Shown here: one piece after another, positions 1 through 10,245 of the stretch
Numbering within the stretch: the first letter of the stretch is position 1
How the letters are laid out: each line of letters starts with the position of its first letter
DNA from: Metallosphaera tengchongensis
GTDB lineage: Archaea; Thermoproteota; Thermoprotei_A; Sulfolobales; Sulfolobaceae
NCBI RefSeq assembly: GCF_013343295.1
Contig: NZ_CP049074.1
Location: 408,501 to 472,500 of the forward strand
Direction of reading: 5' to 3'
DNA: 64,000 nt
Notes under the pieces: generated by a model
What the model was told of the DNA's origin: nothing
The model's input: only the letters and a program-made list of their open reading frames with translations
The model's database searches: none
Position numbers and translations under genes: made by a program

Positions 1-851
1 TAGTCTCCACTGAACCTGAAGATCATAAGGACGTAGACGTTGTTCTCTCTGCTTTACCCAATGAGCTTGCTGAGGGAATAGAGCTGAAGTTAGTAAGGGA
101 AGGAATAACTGTGGTCTCCAATGCCAGTCCTTTCAGGATGGATCCAGAAGTTCCTCTAATAAACCCTGAGGTAAATTGGGAACACCTAAAGCTATTGGAT
201 ACTCAAAGGCAGAAGAGGGGCTGGAAAGGACTAATGGTTAAGAACCCCAACTGCACCGCCGCAATAATGAGCATGCCAATAAAACCGCTCCTGAAGTATA
301 AGCTTAACAACCTGATAATTACTACACTGCAGGCAGTTAGCGGAGCAGGATACAACGGACTGTCTTTCATGTCCATTACTAATAACGTAATACCCTACAT
401 TAAGGGAGAGGAGGACAAGATCCCAAAAGAGTCAGGAAAAATGCTTGGAAGACTAAACGGGGACAGGATAGACCATGTAGAGCTTAAGGCCATGGTTACT
501 AGCACTAGAGTTCCGGTAAAAGTAGGACATATGGGCGTAATGTACTTGTTCTTCGACTCTCAAGTGAACGCAGAGGAAGTTAAGAATGAGCTCTCAAGGT
601 TTAGATCTCTACCCCAGGAGAAGAATTTACCCACTGCTCCAAAGACTCCCATCAGGATCTTAGAGGGAGAAGATAGGCCTCAACCCGAGATTGACGTAAG
701 AAGCGAGAACGGGATGAGTATTAGCGTTGGGAGAGTAAAGAACGAAGGTAATGCGATAAGAATGGTAGTGCTGGGTGACAACCTAGTGAGGGGTGCAGCT
801 GGGATCACAATCCTGACCCTAGAGGTCATGAGAGAGTTAGGTTACGTATGA
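1..851 (+). CDS. asd: Aspartate-semialdehyde dehydrogenase, 5' end outside the window
   Basis: The frame is open from base 3, so the N-terminal NADP-binding part lies upstream of the window. The enzyme reduces aspartyl phosphate to aspartate semialdehyde for threonine, methionine and isoleucine synthesis. Visible family motifs are SNASPFR, the catalytic cysteine in NPNCTAA, and the C-terminal VRGAAG. Sulfolobales also carry a paralogue that is malonyl-CoA/succinyl-CoA reductase; the NPNCT form here fits true Asd better than the remembered paralogue, which has TPLCT. The stop overlaps the next gene's ATG as ATGA. An internal ATG at 111 is not a start, because conserved Asd sequence continues upstream. 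Confidence 0.87.
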   Translation, partial: VSTEPEDHKDVDVVLSALPNELAEGIELKLVREGITVVSNASPFRMDPEVPLINPEVNWEHLKLLDTQRQKRGWKGLMVKNPNCTAAIMSMPIKPLLKYKLNNLIITTLQAVSGAGYNGLSFMSITNNVIPYIKGEEDKIPKESGKMLGRLNGDRIDHVELKAMVTSTRVPVKVGHMGVMYLFFDSQVNAEEVKNELSRFRSLPQEKNLPTAPKTPIRILEGEDRPQPEIDVRSENGMSISVGRVKNEGNAIRMVVLGDNLVRGAAGITILTLEVMRELGYV

Positions 852-1510
852 AGATAGACCTTCATGTCCACTCCTTTTTTAGCGACGGAAAGTACGATCC
901 TCTCTTTCTAGTGAAATTTGCCCAGAAAATGGGAATATACCTAGCACTTACGGACCACGATACCTCCAAAGGAATTTCCAGAGTCGAGGGAATGGTAGTG
1001 CCTGGCCAAGAGGTTACAACTCAGTTTGGACATGTCGTAGTTCTTTGCGACTTTCTCCCAAACCCTCCAAAGGAAATAGCGTCATTAGTTGACTACGCCA
1101 ACGATAACAACTGCATTTCATTTCCTTCCCATCCTTTCGACCTTTTTAGGAAAGGAATAGGAAATCATGTGTACGAGTATAAATTTACTGCATTAGAGGT
1201 CTTCAATTCCAAAGCTCCTAGAAAGGCCAATGAACTTGCGAGGAGAGCTGCTGAAAGGTTAAATTTACCTGGCCTTGCTAATAGCGACTCTCACGTCAAG
1301 GAAGCTCTAGGATCAGCGTACAACGAGATAGACCTCCAGGAGTTCAACGTTGAGGCTATCCTGGAGAAGCTGCGTAAAAGGGAGATTAAACCGGTTCCAA
1401 GGGGCTTGACGGTAACTGCTAAATTAAATATTGCTAAATGGTATATAGAGAGGAAACTGAGACTTGAGAAAGATACCGGCGGAGTTGTGCGTGAGATGCA
1501 AGGGAACTAA
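848..1510 (+). CDS. PHP-domain metal-dependent phosphoesterase
   Basis: The 220-residue protein begins with the PHP signature (H6, H8 and the SDG at 12-14) and continues with LTDHD near 35, SHPFD near 95 and NSDSHV in the C-terminal third. These supply the metal-binding His/Asp residues of the PHP fold, as in nucleotide phosphatases and histidinol phosphatase. The substrate cannot be told from sequence; a small nucleotide or sugar phosphate is a guess. Its ATG overlaps the asd stop and its 3' end overlaps nreA by 47 bases, so the three genes probably form one transcript. Confidence 0.8.
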   Translation: MKIDLHVHSFFSDGKYDPLFLVKFAQKMGIYLALTDHDTSKGISRVEGMVVPGQEVTTQFGHVVVLCDFLPNPPKEIASLVDYANDNNCISFPSHPFDLFRKGIGNHVYEYKFTALEVFNSKAPRKANELARRAAERLNLPGLANSDSHVKEALGSAYNEIDLQEFNVEAILEKLRKREIKPVPRGLTVTAKLNIAKWYIERKLRLEKDTGGVVREMQGN

Positions 1511-2690
1511 GTTCCTCTGCGGTCTCCCCTCTTGTCCTATCACTCAAAGGTTCAGATCCATCGTAAACACCACGTCAAAAATATCTTTGGAGAAGGGAAT
1601 AATCGAAGGTTCAACGCCCCCAAGCGCCATAGTCGGGGAAAGAGGTTACCCAAAGGTTTCCCTAAATTTCAACGTAGTGCCCGGAGTTACGGGGGAAGAG
1701 ACGAGGATATATAACGACCCTGCAAATTGGTGGGGAAAGGCCAACATTTACGATATAATAAATTACAGATCTTCTCTGGTCTCCAATTTGTCCGAGGTTA
1801 GAATAACTGACGTATGGAAGCTCTACGAGAAGGAGTTGTCCCTAGCTATAGTTTCGGAGAAGCCTGTAGTTTCCGAGAGCAAAATAACTGGGAAACTGGA
1901 GACCAAACTGAGGTTTGATGGAGTTGTAATGCCTAGAGGTCCTTCGGTCGTAGCTGAAAACATTAGGATTGTGGAGGACCCCAAGCCTCCCAGAACTCTG
2001 GAGAAGTTATTCAACGATGACTTAAAGGCGGAGGAAGGAGTTCGCGTTCTATACGAGGAAGGGAATGACGTTTACAGAATAATTGACGCTCTCTCATTAG
2101 GATTCCTAGGCAAACGAAAGACCAGGAAGCTCGTCCCAACGAGATGGGCCATAACCGCGGTGGATTCTATTGTAGGAAAGTCCCTTTACGAAAAGGTTAG
2201 AGATCTGGAGCCAGTGAACGAGATCTCCGTGTTTTATCAAGGATACCTTGGGAACCACTTTCACGTCATACTGTTTCCCTCAGCGTACGCCTCTTACTGG
2301 GTCGAGATTTGGCACCAGATGTCCCTTTGGGCTAACGAGTTAGTAATTTCAGACCTCAAGGAAGACTATTGGGGTAACTACGAGACCATAGACGGGGGAT
2401 ATATGGCAGCTAGGACTTCAGTCCTCGAATACCTAAATTCCATCAGGAGATCAGCTGGAGTAATAATAGTGAGAGAGATCACGAGGGATTATTTTGCGCC
2501 ACTAGGTAATTGGCACATTAGGGAAACTGTTAGAAGATCGTTCCAGAATAAGATTGCCGTGGTAGAGAACCTGCAAAGAGCAATTGACCTAGTAAATTCT
2601 AGATTGAAGGTCCAAGGAGTTAACCTTAGGGAAGTTAGGGTGATTAAACAGGTTTTGGGCCAAAGTAGAATAGACTCTTTCTTCTCCTAA
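1464..2690 (+). CDS. nreA: NreA-type DNA repair protein with PCNA-interacting tail
   Basis: Archaeal Nre family protein (the former DUF650/DUF651 pair), 408 residues. It opens with a four-cysteine zinc motif (C9, C12, C19, C24) and carries the family's [11 protein letters not shown] block. The last residues, Q400 to F407 with I403, F406 and F407, form a PIP box, the peptide that docks on the sliding clamp PCNA. Family knowledge from Haloferax links NreA to repair of mitomycin-type damage through PCNA. The start is TTG, because the zinc motif begins at residue 9 and no ATG precedes it. It overlaps the PHP gene at the 5' end and meets argF tail to tail. Confidence 0.85.
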   Translation: MRKIPAELCVRCKGTKFLCGLPSCPITQRFRSIVNTTSKISLEKGIIEGSTPPSAIVGERGYPKVSLNFNVVPGVTGEETRIYNDPANWWGKANIYDIINYRSSLVSNLSEVRITDVWKLYEKELSLAIVSEKPVVSESKITGKLETKLRFDGVVMPRGPSVVAENIRIVEDPKPPRTLEKLFNDDLKAEEGVRVLYEEGNDVYRIIDALSLGFLGKRKTRKLVPTRWAITAVDSIVGKSLYEKVRDLEPVNEISVFYQGYLGNHFHVILFPSAYASYWVEIWHQMSLWANELVISDLKEDYWGNYETIDGGYMAARTSVLEYLNSIRRSAGVIIVREITRDYFAPLGNWHIRETVRRSFQNKIAVVENLQRAIDLVNSRLKVQGVNLREVRVIKQVLGQSRIDSFFS

Positions 2691-3610
2691 AATATCAAGG
2701 AGAAAGCCGACATGGCAGTGTAAAGCCTATTCTCGGCTTGATCCCAGACCCTGCTTTTCTTTCCGTCAATTACTCCCTGCTCTACTTCCTCCCCTCTCAC
2801 TGCAGGTAAACAGTGCATGAAAATGGAGTCTGAAGAGGTATACCTCATCAGATCCTCAGTCACCCTGTAGGTTGACAAGACCTCTCTCCTTTTCTGAGCT
2901 TCGCCTTCCTGCCCCATACTGACCCAGACGTCGGTATATACCACAGATGCTCCCCTCACAGCCTCGTAAGGATCTTCGTAAAATTCGATGATTGCGCCAC
3001 TACTTTCAGCCTCCTCCTCTATCCTTTTCCATATGTCAGGTCTAGGTCTCATATCCTTTGGTGAAGCTACCTTGAGTTCTAGACCAAATTTAGCCACAAA
3101 TGCCATTAGACTTACCAGGACATTATCTCCCCCATCTCCCACGAAGGCGATAGGTTTCTCTAACGTCCCAAATATTTCCTTTATTGTCATAAAGTCAGTA
3201 AGAGCTTGAAGTGGATGAGATAAATCGCTGAGTAGGTTCACTACCGGTCTCCCTGAGTACTCGGAAAGCTTAAGGAGAGTTTCATGCTTTAGAACCCTAG
3301 CCCCTATACCGTGGACCATCCTCCCCAAAACCCTTGCGGTATCCTCGATGGGTTCTCCTCTCGAGATCTGTATGTCGTTCTTTCCTATTACTATTGGGCT
3401 ACCCCCCAACATTGATACAGCTAGCTCAGAGCTGATTCTGGTTCTAGTACTGGGCTTTTCGAAAAGAAGGACTATCCTCTTCCCATCCAACGACTTGGGG
3501 ACCAAATTGGTTAACACTTTCTCCTTCATGGAGAACGAAACGTCCAAAAGCCTCTGTAAGTCCCATCTATCGAAGTCGAGAAGACAAATGAGATTTCTAC
3601 CCTTTAGCAT
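2687..3610 (-). CDS. argF: Ornithine carbamoyltransferase
   Basis: Transfers the carbamoyl group of carbamoyl phosphate to ornithine to give citrulline in arginine synthesis. The 307-residue length is usual. The phosphate-binding STRTR loop is at residues 54-58, followed by the HPLQAL motif and the ornithine-side HCLPA loop, which separates it from aspartate carbamoyltransferase. It is convergent with nreA (stops overlap by 4 bases) and divergent from the wHTH gene at 3643, with 32 bases between them. Confidence 0.93.
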   Translation of the reverse strand: MLKGRNLICLLDFDRWDLQRLLDVSFSMKEKVLTNLVPKSLDGKRIVLLFEKPSTRTRISSELAVSMLGGSPIVIGKNDIQISRGEPIEDTARVLGRMVHGIGARVLKHETLLKLSEYSGRPVVNLLSDLSHPLQALTDFMTIKEIFGTLEKPIAFVGDGGDNVLVSLMAFVAKFGLELKVASPKDMRPRPDIWKRIEEEAESSGAIIEFYEDPYEAVRGASVVYTDVWVSMGQEGEAQKRREVLSTYRVTEDLMRYTSSDSIFMHCLPAVRGEEVEQGVIDGKKSRVWDQAENRLYTAMSAFSLIF

Positions 3611-3642
3611 CGTTTAAAAGTAAAAGATGAATATTATAAGCT

Positions 3643-4260
3643 ATGAGCGAACTGTCGGCCCTGGAGGAGACAACAAGAGCTAGGCAGGGCAACAAACCTA
3701 GCTACGATGAGGCTTACGTACTTTGGGCCTTGAATCTCATATATGATGAACCTCCCATGGGAAGACTTACTCTCATGAAAAGGCTGACTCTTAGCGAGGC
3801 GTCAGTGAAGACTATGCTCAGGAGGTTAAGGGAGTCCAATCTGGTCTCTGTGGACAGGGTAGGTGGAGCTGAACTTACCCTCAAGGGAAAGAGGCTGGTG
3901 GAGGAGTGGCGATCTAGGGTTTCAATTTTCAGCGCAACCTTAAGCTCCATAGGTTGGGAGTCCATACAAATAGCCTTAAAAAATGGTGGAGAACTGATCG
4001 AAAAGGTAGGTATTATTCAACTAAGAGATGATATTATAAAAATAGGCGCAGATGCTGTTCTAATTACTGTTAAAACTCAGGAAGATATAGAAATTCCCCC
4101 TAAAACAGAGGAATTTGCAATAAAATCACTCTTAGAGGAACTATCCAATCTCTCTTCCCAGTATAGTTCTGGGGATTTAATTATTTACATAAAGCCAAGT
4201 GATTTACACCTTGCGTATAAAGTTGGAATATTTCTTTTACAGAAACTTCAAAGGAATTAA
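3643..4260 (+). CDS. Winged-helix protein (DUF4443-like)
   Basis: A 205-residue protein with an N-terminal winged helix (about residues 20-90: a three-helix unit ending in LRRLRESNLVSVD and a wing with LTLKGKRLVEEW), then a mixed alpha/beta domain. It resembles the archaeal DUF4443 family, whose role is unknown to me; DNA binding is inferred from the fold. It is divergent from argF with a 32-base shared promoter gap, so control of argF is possible but unproven. Confidence 0.65.
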   Translation: MSELSALEETTRARQGNKPSYDEAYVLWALNLIYDEPPMGRLTLMKRLTLSEASVKTMLRRLRESNLVSVDRVGGAELTLKGKRLVEEWRSRVSIFSATLSSIGWESIQIALKNGGELIEKVGIIQLRDDIIKIGADAVLITVKTQEDIEIPPKTEEFAIKSLLEELSNLSSQYSSGDLIIYIKPSDLHLAYKVGIFLLQKLQRN

Positions 4261-4383
4261 ATTTTTCATTTTGAAGGAAATTAAAAAGTCCCATGCAGAC
4301 TAAAGTTTCCACGTTTCGAGACGGAGCAGGTCTCCTGTAGGATTTGAGCAAAGCTTTTCAGAATGTGGGTTCAGGAACCATGA

Positions 4384-5448
4384 ATGAAGGTAGGTTTTCT
4401 GGTTAATCCTTACGCTGGAGCTGGAGGTAGGCTCGGATATAAGGGGAGTGATGATATTAGAGAGGAAAACCCAGAAATTCCCGCTAGGGTCTCCAGGTTT
4501 CTTTCAAAGGCTCCTGACGTCGAGTATTTAACTCCCCGGGAAAAGATGGGCGAAGTTTATTTTGCTGGATCGAATAAAAAAGTGATCATACTAAATTCTG
4601 GGAAAAACGACTCAACTAGAGAAGATACTGTAAATTCAGTTAAAGAGATGATTGAAAGGGGAGCGGATATCATAACTTTTGTGGGAGGTGATGGGACTGC
4701 TAGAGACGTTGCCCAGGTAGTTGGTACCACGATCCCTATTTTAGGGGTTCCTGCAGGTGTCAAAATGCATAGTGGAGTCTTCGCTTCCACGCCAGAAGCT
4801 GCAGGCACACTCCTTTCCCACTTCGTTCTGGGGAGGGCTAAAGTTGTCGCTACCGAGGTTTTAGACGTTGATGAAGAAATGTATAGGAGAGGTAAGTATG
4901 TAGTAAAACTGTATTATATAGCAAAAACTATATCTTTTAACCGTTTGTTGACACCATCTAAACAGGAATATAGTTATTCTGATGAATTGGATGGTATAGC
5001 CGACTTTTTCCTGGATAAGGTGATGAAAGATGGAATTGTTTACATAATGGGTCCAGGATCCACTGTAAAGAGGATAGAGGAGAGGCTTGGCCTTAAGCCC
5101 AACTTTCTCGGCATAGACGTCTTCTTGGGAAAAAAGTTAATCAAAGCAAATGCAAACTACCTTGATTTAGTTGCTTTAACTGGGGGGTTAAAACTAAAGA
5201 TAGTACTCACCCCGATAGGGGGCCAAGGGTTCGTTATTGGGCGTGGAAATCAAGAAATAGGACCTGAAATCCTGAGGAGGATAGAAAAGGAGGACATTAT
5301 CATCCTTTCAGTTCGCGAGAAACTGGACAGAATCGATTGCTTAAGATTCGACACAGGCGATCCGAGCCTTGACGAGAAGTTCAAGGGAGTCTACAGAGTC
5401 ATAATAGGCTACGACGAGACCATGGCCGTGAAGACGTGTAGTACTTAG
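4384..5448 (+). CDS. ATP-NAD kinase-like protein (COG3199 type)
   Basis: The 354-residue protein starts with [13 protein letters not shown] and has the GGDGTARDV motif at about 99-107, the signature of the NAD kinase/diacylglycerol kinase fold. This archaeal subfamily is longer than classical NAD kinase, and its substrate is not firmly known to me; NAD phosphorylation is plausible. The start is the ATG giving MKVGFLVN, which begins directly with the first beta strand. The 123 bases upstream contain no gene. Confidence 0.75.
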   Translation: MKVGFLVNPYAGAGGRLGYKGSDDIREENPEIPARVSRFLSKAPDVEYLTPREKMGEVYFAGSNKKVIILNSGKNDSTREDTVNSVKEMIERGADIITFVGGDGTARDVAQVVGTTIPILGVPAGVKMHSGVFASTPEAAGTLLSHFVLGRAKVVATEVLDVDEEMYRRGKYVVKLYYIAKTISFNRLLTPSKQEYSYSDELDGIADFFLDKVMKDGIVYIMGPGSTVKRIEERLGLKPNFLGIDVFLGKKLIKANANYLDLVALTGGLKLKIVLTPIGGQGFVIGRGNQEIGPEILRRIEKEDIIILSVREKLDRIDCLRFDTGDPSLDEKFKGVYRVIIGYDETMAVKTCST

Positions 5449-5524
5449 ATCGGAAAACAGTGATATTACCCAGGATTACGTTTGGTTATCCATTAAAAAC
5501 CAGTTTACGCATATTAGTTTCACA

Positions 5525-6247
5525 GTGTCTGATAGAGACTCTAGCGTCAATAGGGCAACTGAACTGAGCGAGGAGGTCTCTAGGTCCTCTCCTAGATCTA
5601 AGTTAATGGATGCTATACTTGTCCTTCTTCACGCTAGACCTCTCCGTACTTCTGAAATTTCCTCCAATCTGGGATATGAAACTAAGTACGTTAGCAGTTA
5701 CTTGAGCTATTGGAAAAAGAGGGGACTTGTGTACCAGGAGGGAGGGAGGTGGTACCTTACTCCTGATGGAGAAAATCTAGCGGTCACAATCATAGACTCT
5801 TACTCTAATTCGAGGTTCAAGGAAATGCTAATGATAGCCAAGCAAATGATAAACGAACCGGTTAAAGAGTCAATAAACAACAAAAAGCCACAAAGTAACA
5901 GAAGTGAACCTAAGGAAGTTTTGTCGTTTATTGACTCTAAAACCAAATCGGATGTCAATAAACAACAAAGAACGGATCCAAGTGTTTGTATATCTGATAT
6001 TTCAGAGAAATTAGACAATGACGAGAAAGATATTCTCCTTTTCTTACTAGAAAGATATAAACAGTGGGGTTCAACCTACGTCTATCTGGACCAGCTTCAG
6101 GAGGAATATAAGGCCGATTCGACCTGGCTCTTCAAAGTTCTAAGAGGTTTGCAGACTAAGAGAGTCCTCTACCTTTATAACGACCCCAAACTGGGTTTCA
6201 GGATAGGTTTTTCGCAATCTGTCAAGAGAAAGCTTGAGAACTGCTAA
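5525..6247 (+). CDS. Protein with two winged-helix domains, possible WhiP-type replication initiator
   Basis: The 240-residue protein has one winged helix at about residues 22-88 ([19 protein letters not shown] as the helix-turn-helix, then a wing), a polar Ser/Lys/Asn-rich linker at about 110-160, and a second winged helix at about 165-238. Two winged helices flanking a linker is how the Sulfolobus Cdt1-like initiator WhiP is described. From memory, WhiP lies beside the third origin in S. solfataricus, a few genes from a thermosome gene, as here. The start is GTG. An ordinary transcription factor remains possible. Confidence 0.5.
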   Translation: MSDRDSSVNRATELSEEVSRSSPRSKLMDAILVLLHARPLRTSEISSNLGYETKYVSSYLSYWKKRGLVYQEGGRWYLTPDGENLAVTIIDSYSNSRFKEMLMIAKQMINEPVKESINNKKPQSNRSEPKEVLSFIDSKTKSDVNKQQRTDPSVCISDISEKLDNDEKDILLFLLERYKQWGSTYVYLDQLQEEYKADSTWLFKVLRGLQTKRVLYLYNDPKLGFRIGFSQSVKRKLENC

Positions 6248-6325
6248 TCGTAGTATTCGCAGGCCTGTCCTGTGTCCTTTCAGAGGAATTCATTACAAGT
6301 TCTTCTTAACCCTGTAAAACAGCGT

Positions 6326-6344
6326 TAGTTGTTATTTACAACTA
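6326..6344. repeat. Perfect 7-base inverted repeat
   Basis: TAGTTGT and ACAACTA are separated by five bases (TATTT). It lies in the middle of the gene-free stretch after the WhiP-like gene, and could be an initiator or regulator site or a small hairpin. Confidence 0.6.
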
Positions 6345-6470
6345 CTATATCCGAGTTTTCTTGTTGACCCAGTCTGGATCCATTAGATAATTATACAAAA
6401 GATTGGATTTTTCGTAAAGACTCTTAAGACAATAAATTAGCGTAAGAGTAGTAGTAATCTATATAACTGG

Positions 6471-6480
6471 TCCAGTGGAA
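6471..6480. promoter_or_regulatory. Mini-ORB-like motif
   Basis: TCCAGTGGAA matches the dyad core of the archaeal origin recognition box as I recall it, but lacks the following GAAAC extension and G-run. It is suggestive only because of its position in the candidate origin, 31 bases before the next start codon. Confidence 0.35.
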
Positions 6481-6510
6481 GAGTAGCTTAAGACAAAAGA
6501 GGTGCTTTAG

Positions 6511-6837
6511 TTGTCTTCGAATAAATCAGTAAAAATGTCCGAGGAGGAGATCGATAAGGCTTTGGAAAAGGCCGAAAAGGAGGCTGAAAAGAAAGATCAT
6601 AAAAAAATATGGATGGACAAAATGATGAAGAGCGCCAAGACTTACTATAAGGTATGCCCGTACTACGATAAGAAAACTTCCAAATGCTTCCTCTCACTTT
6701 CAAGTAAATGTAATAGAGATGGAAAATATGAGAATTGTCCTGTATTTCTAGATTTCTTAGACAATAAATACAAAGAATTTACATCTAAAAAGAAAATACT
6801 TCCATTGGATTTCCTAGATTTAGCCCAATCTGTGTAA
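6511..6837 (+). CDS. Small four-cysteine protein, unknown function
   Basis: A 108-residue protein: a highly charged helix (about residues 8-45, Lys/Glu-rich) followed by a compact region with C49, C59, C67 and C76, spaced for a metal site or iron-sulfur cluster. I do not recognise the family. The start is TTG, chosen because a ribosome-binding sequence AGGTG lies 6 bases upstream. The next gene follows after 19 bases and has a similar charged N-terminus plus zinc ribbon, so the two may act together. Confidence 0.7.
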   Translation: MSSNKSVKMSEEEIDKALEKAEKEAEKKDHKKIWMDKMMKSAKTYYKVCPYYDKKTSKCFLSLSSKCNRDGKYENCPVFLDFLDNKYKEFTSKKKILPLDFLDLAQSV

Positions 6838-6856
6838 GATAGAGCGTGTAACGGGA

Positions 6857-7651
6857 GTGGTAAGGAAAAAGACGGATGAGGAAGAGGGAGAACTAGAGGA
6901 AAGGGAGGAGAAAAAGGACAAGAAGTCTAAGAAAGAAAAATACATCGACGCAGAAAAGCTACTGGACGAATATATTGAGGAAGTCGAAATAGGGCTGGGG
7001 CTGAGCCATCTTAAGCTGGGCAAGGACTTATTTAAGGAAATAATTAAGGAACCTTTCATCTCCGCAGTAGGACAGGTTAAGTCTAAGCCAAAACCTAAAA
7101 CCATAATTAATAGGCTCAACTCCTCGAAGGACGTCCTGATGGAGTACGTAGCAGCAAAGCTAGTAAGGTTAGTGGAGCTCTCCAAACTTACAGACGATCA
7201 ACTTGAGTTTCTTGTGTTTTACTCAGGTAGAGCAGTGGTTGATCTAGCCCCAGCGTTATATAGGGAAGTTACCAGAAGGGGAAGAACTGATCTACTGGAC
7301 AACTTGAGGTATAATTGGAATCTTTACGGCATAAAATCCCCCGCAAAGTGCCCTAAATGTGGTTTCGAAGCTGTCATGCCAGACTACTCATGTAAAATCT
7401 GTGGATATGTCCTATCCAGCAAGGAACTCAAGGACTCAATAAACCTGATTCCGCAGTTGGAAGAGATGGTAAGGTACGATGCTGAAGGGTTAAAGGAAAT
7501 TATTTCCAGCGGATATCTTTACTATAACTCTGCAGGGCCTATACCACCTTCAAGATTTAAACCAAAAGAAATGGAAATATACTATGAAATTGTACTCAAT
7601 GGCCAGGAGAAATCTCTTTTGAGCAAAGTTTACAATACTCACCATCCTTGA
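6857..7651 (+). CDS. Zinc-ribbon protein with charged N-terminus, unknown function
   Basis: 264 residues. Residues 1-30 are almost entirely Lys and Glu, the middle is helical, and a zinc ribbon lies at C165, C168, C179 and C182, followed by another helical region. The start is GTG. I do not recognise a known family; it looks like a lineage-specific nucleic-acid or ribosome-associated protein, which is inference only. Its last 56 bases overlap the 3' end of the opposite gene. Confidence 0.75.
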   Translation: MVRKKTDEEEGELEEREEKKDKKSKKEKYIDAEKLLDEYIEEVEIGLGLSHLKLGKDLFKEIIKEPFISAVGQVKSKPKPKTIINRLNSSKDVLMEYVAAKLVRLVELSKLTDDQLEFLVFYSGRAVVDLAPALYREVTRRGRTDLLDNLRYNWNLYGIKSPAKCPKCGFEAVMPDYSCKICGYVLSSKELKDSINLIPQLEEMVRYDAEGLKEIISSGYLYYNSAGPIPPSRFKPKEMEIYYEIVLNGQEKSLLSKVYNTHHP

Positions 7652-8303
7652 TTAATGCCCCACACATTTTGCACCTTGAGAATCTACTCGAAATGACTTG
7701 AATGGAAGGCGGAAAAGTGTGAAACACCTCGTTATCCTTGAAGCTGTCATGTAACCAGAGAAATATGGCGTCAAAGACTTCGTCACCTGTCTTTAACTCC
7801 CCGGTTAATTCCGAGAATCCCATCATCTCGGTGAGAGGAGTGTTGTAAAGGGGGAGAAGAAAAAGTTTGTCTCCTACTCTGTTAACTAGGGAAAACAGAG
7901 AGAGGTATGAATTTTCTAGCTCAGACGAGGAGTAAATTAGATAAGCTTCAAAGAAGTCGGCCGTGAAAGGCAAGACTACTATTTTTTCTTCCTCTTGATT
8001 TAATCTTAATATTAAACTACGTATAGTCAGATTAATTCTATTATAATTTTCTGTTATTATATTTTTTATATTAAGATCACATTGGAGACACAGTTTAGTC
8101 ATCATTGAAGATAACAGCTCGCCCACTTCTTTGTAAAATTCTGGGTAAGCTATGATAATGCTCTGCTTTCTTAGATTTATTCCAGTCTTGCTCATGTTTT
8201 TCCTTACCCGGTGAAGAACTTCGTTCCTAGAACATCTTGGGCAAAGTAACTTTCCGCTAACCATTAAGGAGGCTCCTTCGTTCCCGCAATTAACGCATTT
8301 CAC
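7596..8303 (-). CDS. TtuA/Ncs6-like protein lacking the PP-loop, probably non-catalytic
   Basis: 235 residues with the frame of tRNA-thiolating enzymes TtuA/Ncs6: an N-terminal CxxC pair (C3/C6, C21/C24) followed by RVRKNMSKTG, and a C-terminal zinc finger (C211/C214, C224/C227). In active enzymes the first beta strand is followed by SGGKDS, the ATP loop; here the same place (about residues 49-58) reads IIIAYPEFYK, so ATP binding is likely lost. It is also shorter than the roughly 300 residues usual for the family. A structural or regulatory role in tRNA or sulfur metabolism is a guess. Confidence 0.6.
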   Translation of the reverse strand: MKCVNCGNEGASLMVSGKLLCPRCSRNEVLHRVRKNMSKTGINLRKQSIIIAYPEFYKEVGELLSSMMTKLCLQCDLNIKNIITENYNRINLTIRSLILRLNQEEEKIVVLPFTADFFEAYLIYSSSELENSYLSLFSLVNRVGDKLFLLPLYNTPLTEMMGFSELTGELKTGDEVFDAIFLWLHDSFKDNEVFHTFPPSIQVISSRFSRCKMCGALIKDGEYCKLCSKEISPGH

Positions 8304-8506
8304 CTTATGAACCAGTAGTTATGATAGGAACACATCAAAATATTATTTACTTGGTATCCTAACCACCCTATAGTTAGTAATGTTATAGAAAAGGAGATTC
8401 CATAGGGAAGTTACTCTCATTTAAGCTTAGAACCAGATAAATTCCGAGACTAGGCTCTTGATAAGACAACTCTACGTTAATTGTCCTTAAGTTGGGGGAT
8501 AGAAAA

Positions 8507-8517
8507 ATTTATATATA
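8507..8517 (+). promoter_or_regulatory. Strong TATA box of the thermosome gene
   Basis: ATTTATATATA follows an A-rich BRE-like stretch. Transcription should start near 8540, leaving a short leader with GGTGA (8543-8547) before the ATG at 8554. The remainder of the 250-base upstream gap shows no gene. Confidence 0.7.
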
Positions 8518-8553
8518 ACCGATCTGAATGGACTTCAGAAAAGGTGATAATGT

Positions 8554-10239
8554 ATGGCTGGAGTTCCAGTTCTTCTATTCAAGGAAGGTACTTCCAGATC
8601 GACTGGTAGAGATGCGTTAAGAAATAACATTTTAGCAGCAAGAACTTTAGCTGAAATGCTTAGGTCAAGCCTAGGTCCTAAAGGACTCGACAAAATGCTC
8701 ATTGATAGCTTTAACGACGTCACTATCACCAATGATGGAGCTACAATAGTCAAAGAAATGGAGATTCAACACCCGGCAGCCAAGCTCCTCGTGGAGGCTG
8801 CTAAAGCTCAGGACGCTGAGGTTGGAGACGGTACGACTAGCGCAGTGGTTCTTGCAGGACTTCTCTTGGAGAAGGCTGAGGCGTTATTGGATCAGAACGT
8901 TCATCCTACAATCATAATAGAAGGGTACAAGAAGGCCTTCAGCAAGGCCCTTGACATTTTGAGCCAAATTTCAACCAAGATCGACGTCAAGGACTTGCAG
9001 AATCCCTCAGTCAAGGCTAACCTGAAGAAAATAGTTTACACGACAATGGCTAGCAAGTTTATTGCAGAATCCGAAGCTGAAATGAACAAAATAATGGATA
9101 TAATAATTGACGCAGTGGCTAAGGTAGCTGAACCTCTACCTAACGGTGGATATAACGTCAGTCTTGACTTGGTTAAGATTGACAAGAAGAAAGGAGGAAC
9201 AATAGAGGACAGTGTTCTAGTCCACGGTTTAGTCCTAGACAAGGAAGTTGTCCATCCGGGTATGCCCAAGAGGGTAGAAAAGGCAAAGATTGCGGTACTT
9301 GACGCTGCTTTGGAGGTCGAGAAGCCCGAAATATCTGCAAAGATAAGCATTACCAGTCCTGACCAGATTAAGTCTTTCCTAGACGAGGAGACCAAGTACC
9401 TCAAGGAAATGGTCGACAAGTTAGCTAGCATTGGTGCCAACGTGGTGGTGTGCCAGAAGGGCATCGACGACATCGCCCAACACTTCCTTGCCAAGAAGGG
9501 TATACTCGCTGTGAGGAGAGTGAAGAGGAGCGACATCGAGAAGCTCGAGAAGGCTTTAGGAGCCAGAATAATAAGCAGCGTGAAGGACGCTACACCCGAA
9601 GATCTAGGCTACGCTGAGCTCGTCGAGGAGAGGAGAATTGGTAACGATAAGATGGTATTCATAGAGGGCGCAAAGAATCCCAGGGCAGTAAACATCCTCC
9701 TGAGAGGTTCGAACGACATGGCTTTGGATGAGGCTGAAAGGAGCATAAATGATGCACTTCATGCTCTAAGGAACATATTGCTCGAGCCCATGATAGTTCC
9801 CGGTGGGGGAGCAATAGAGGTAGAGCTATCCATGAGGTTGAAAGAATACGCTAGGACTGTTGGAGGCAAGGAGCAGTTGGCCATAGAAGCCTATGCTGAT
9901 GCGCTGGAGGAGATACCCAGTATACTCGCAGAGACTGCTGGAATGGAACCTATATCTGCCCTCATGGACCTAAGAGCTAGGCACGTGAAGGGAATTTCAA
10001 ACGCTGGAATAGACGTGATAAACGGTAAGATCACGGATGATATGTTTAGTATCAATGTATTAGAGCCAGTTAGGGTGAAGAGGCAAGTCCTGAAGAGCTC
10101 GACTGAAGCTGCTACAGCTGTGCTTAAGATTGACGATCTGATAGCCGCGTCTCAGCTGAAGTCAGAAGGTGGTAAAGGGAAGGCTGGAGGAGAAGAAGGA
10201 GAAGGAATGGGAGCTGGAGGAGCTCCCTCGTTCGGGTAA
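8554..10239 (+). CDS. thsA: Thermosome subunit, alpha type
   Basis: Group II chaperonin subunit, 561 residues, which assembles into double rings that fold proteins with ATP, a major heat-shock protein of Sulfolobales. The ATP site GDGTT is at 91-95; [11 protein letters not shown] near 38 and the apical and equatorial blocks are complete. The tail is Gly/Glu-rich, as usual. The N-terminus ([16 protein letters not shown]) resembles the S. solfataricus subunit now called alpha; alpha/beta names have been swapped in the literature. GGTGA lies 6 bases before the ATG. Confidence 0.95.
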   Translation: MAGVPVLLFKEGTSRSTGRDALRNNILAARTLAEMLRSSLGPKGLDKMLIDSFNDVTITNDGATIVKEMEIQHPAAKLLVEAAKAQDAEVGDGTTSAVVLAGLLLEKAEALLDQNVHPTIIIEGYKKAFSKALDILSQISTKIDVKDLQNPSVKANLKKIVYTTMASKFIAESEAEMNKIMDIIIDAVAKVAEPLPNGGYNVSLDLVKIDKKKGGTIEDSVLVHGLVLDKEVVHPGMPKRVEKAKIAVLDAALEVEKPEISAKISITSPDQIKSFLDEETKYLKEMVDKLASIGANVVVCQKGIDDIAQHFLAKKGILAVRRVKRSDIEKLEKALGARIISSVKDATPEDLGYAELVEERRIGNDKMVFIEGAKNPRAVNILLRGSNDMALDEAERSINDALHALRNILLEPMIVPGGGAIEVELSMRLKEYARTVGGKEQLAIEAYADALEEIPSILAETAGMEPISALMDLRARHVKGISNAGIDVINGKITDDMFSINVLEPVRVKRQVLKSSTEAATAVLKIDDLIAASQLKSEGGKGKAGGEEGEGMGAGGAPSFG

Positions 10240-10245
10240 CGTAAT

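Larger units (their letters stand above)
6248..6510. other. AT-rich gap beside the WhiP-like gene, candidate replication origin
   Basis: There is no ORF in these 263 bases. They hold a perfect 7-base inverted repeat (6326-6344), a TCCAGTGGAA motif (6471-6480) matching the core of archaeal mini-ORB initiator sites as I remember it, and a 10-base direct repeat CTTAAGACAA at 6423-6432 and 6487-6496. With a possible WhiP gene on one side, the arrangement suggests an oriC3-like origin. No replication data are available to me and the motifs are short. Confidence 0.4.

Noticed and set aside
1532..1714. 60-residue basic ORF inside nreA
   Set aside because: A shadow of nreA in another frame; the Nre reading has conserved motifs.
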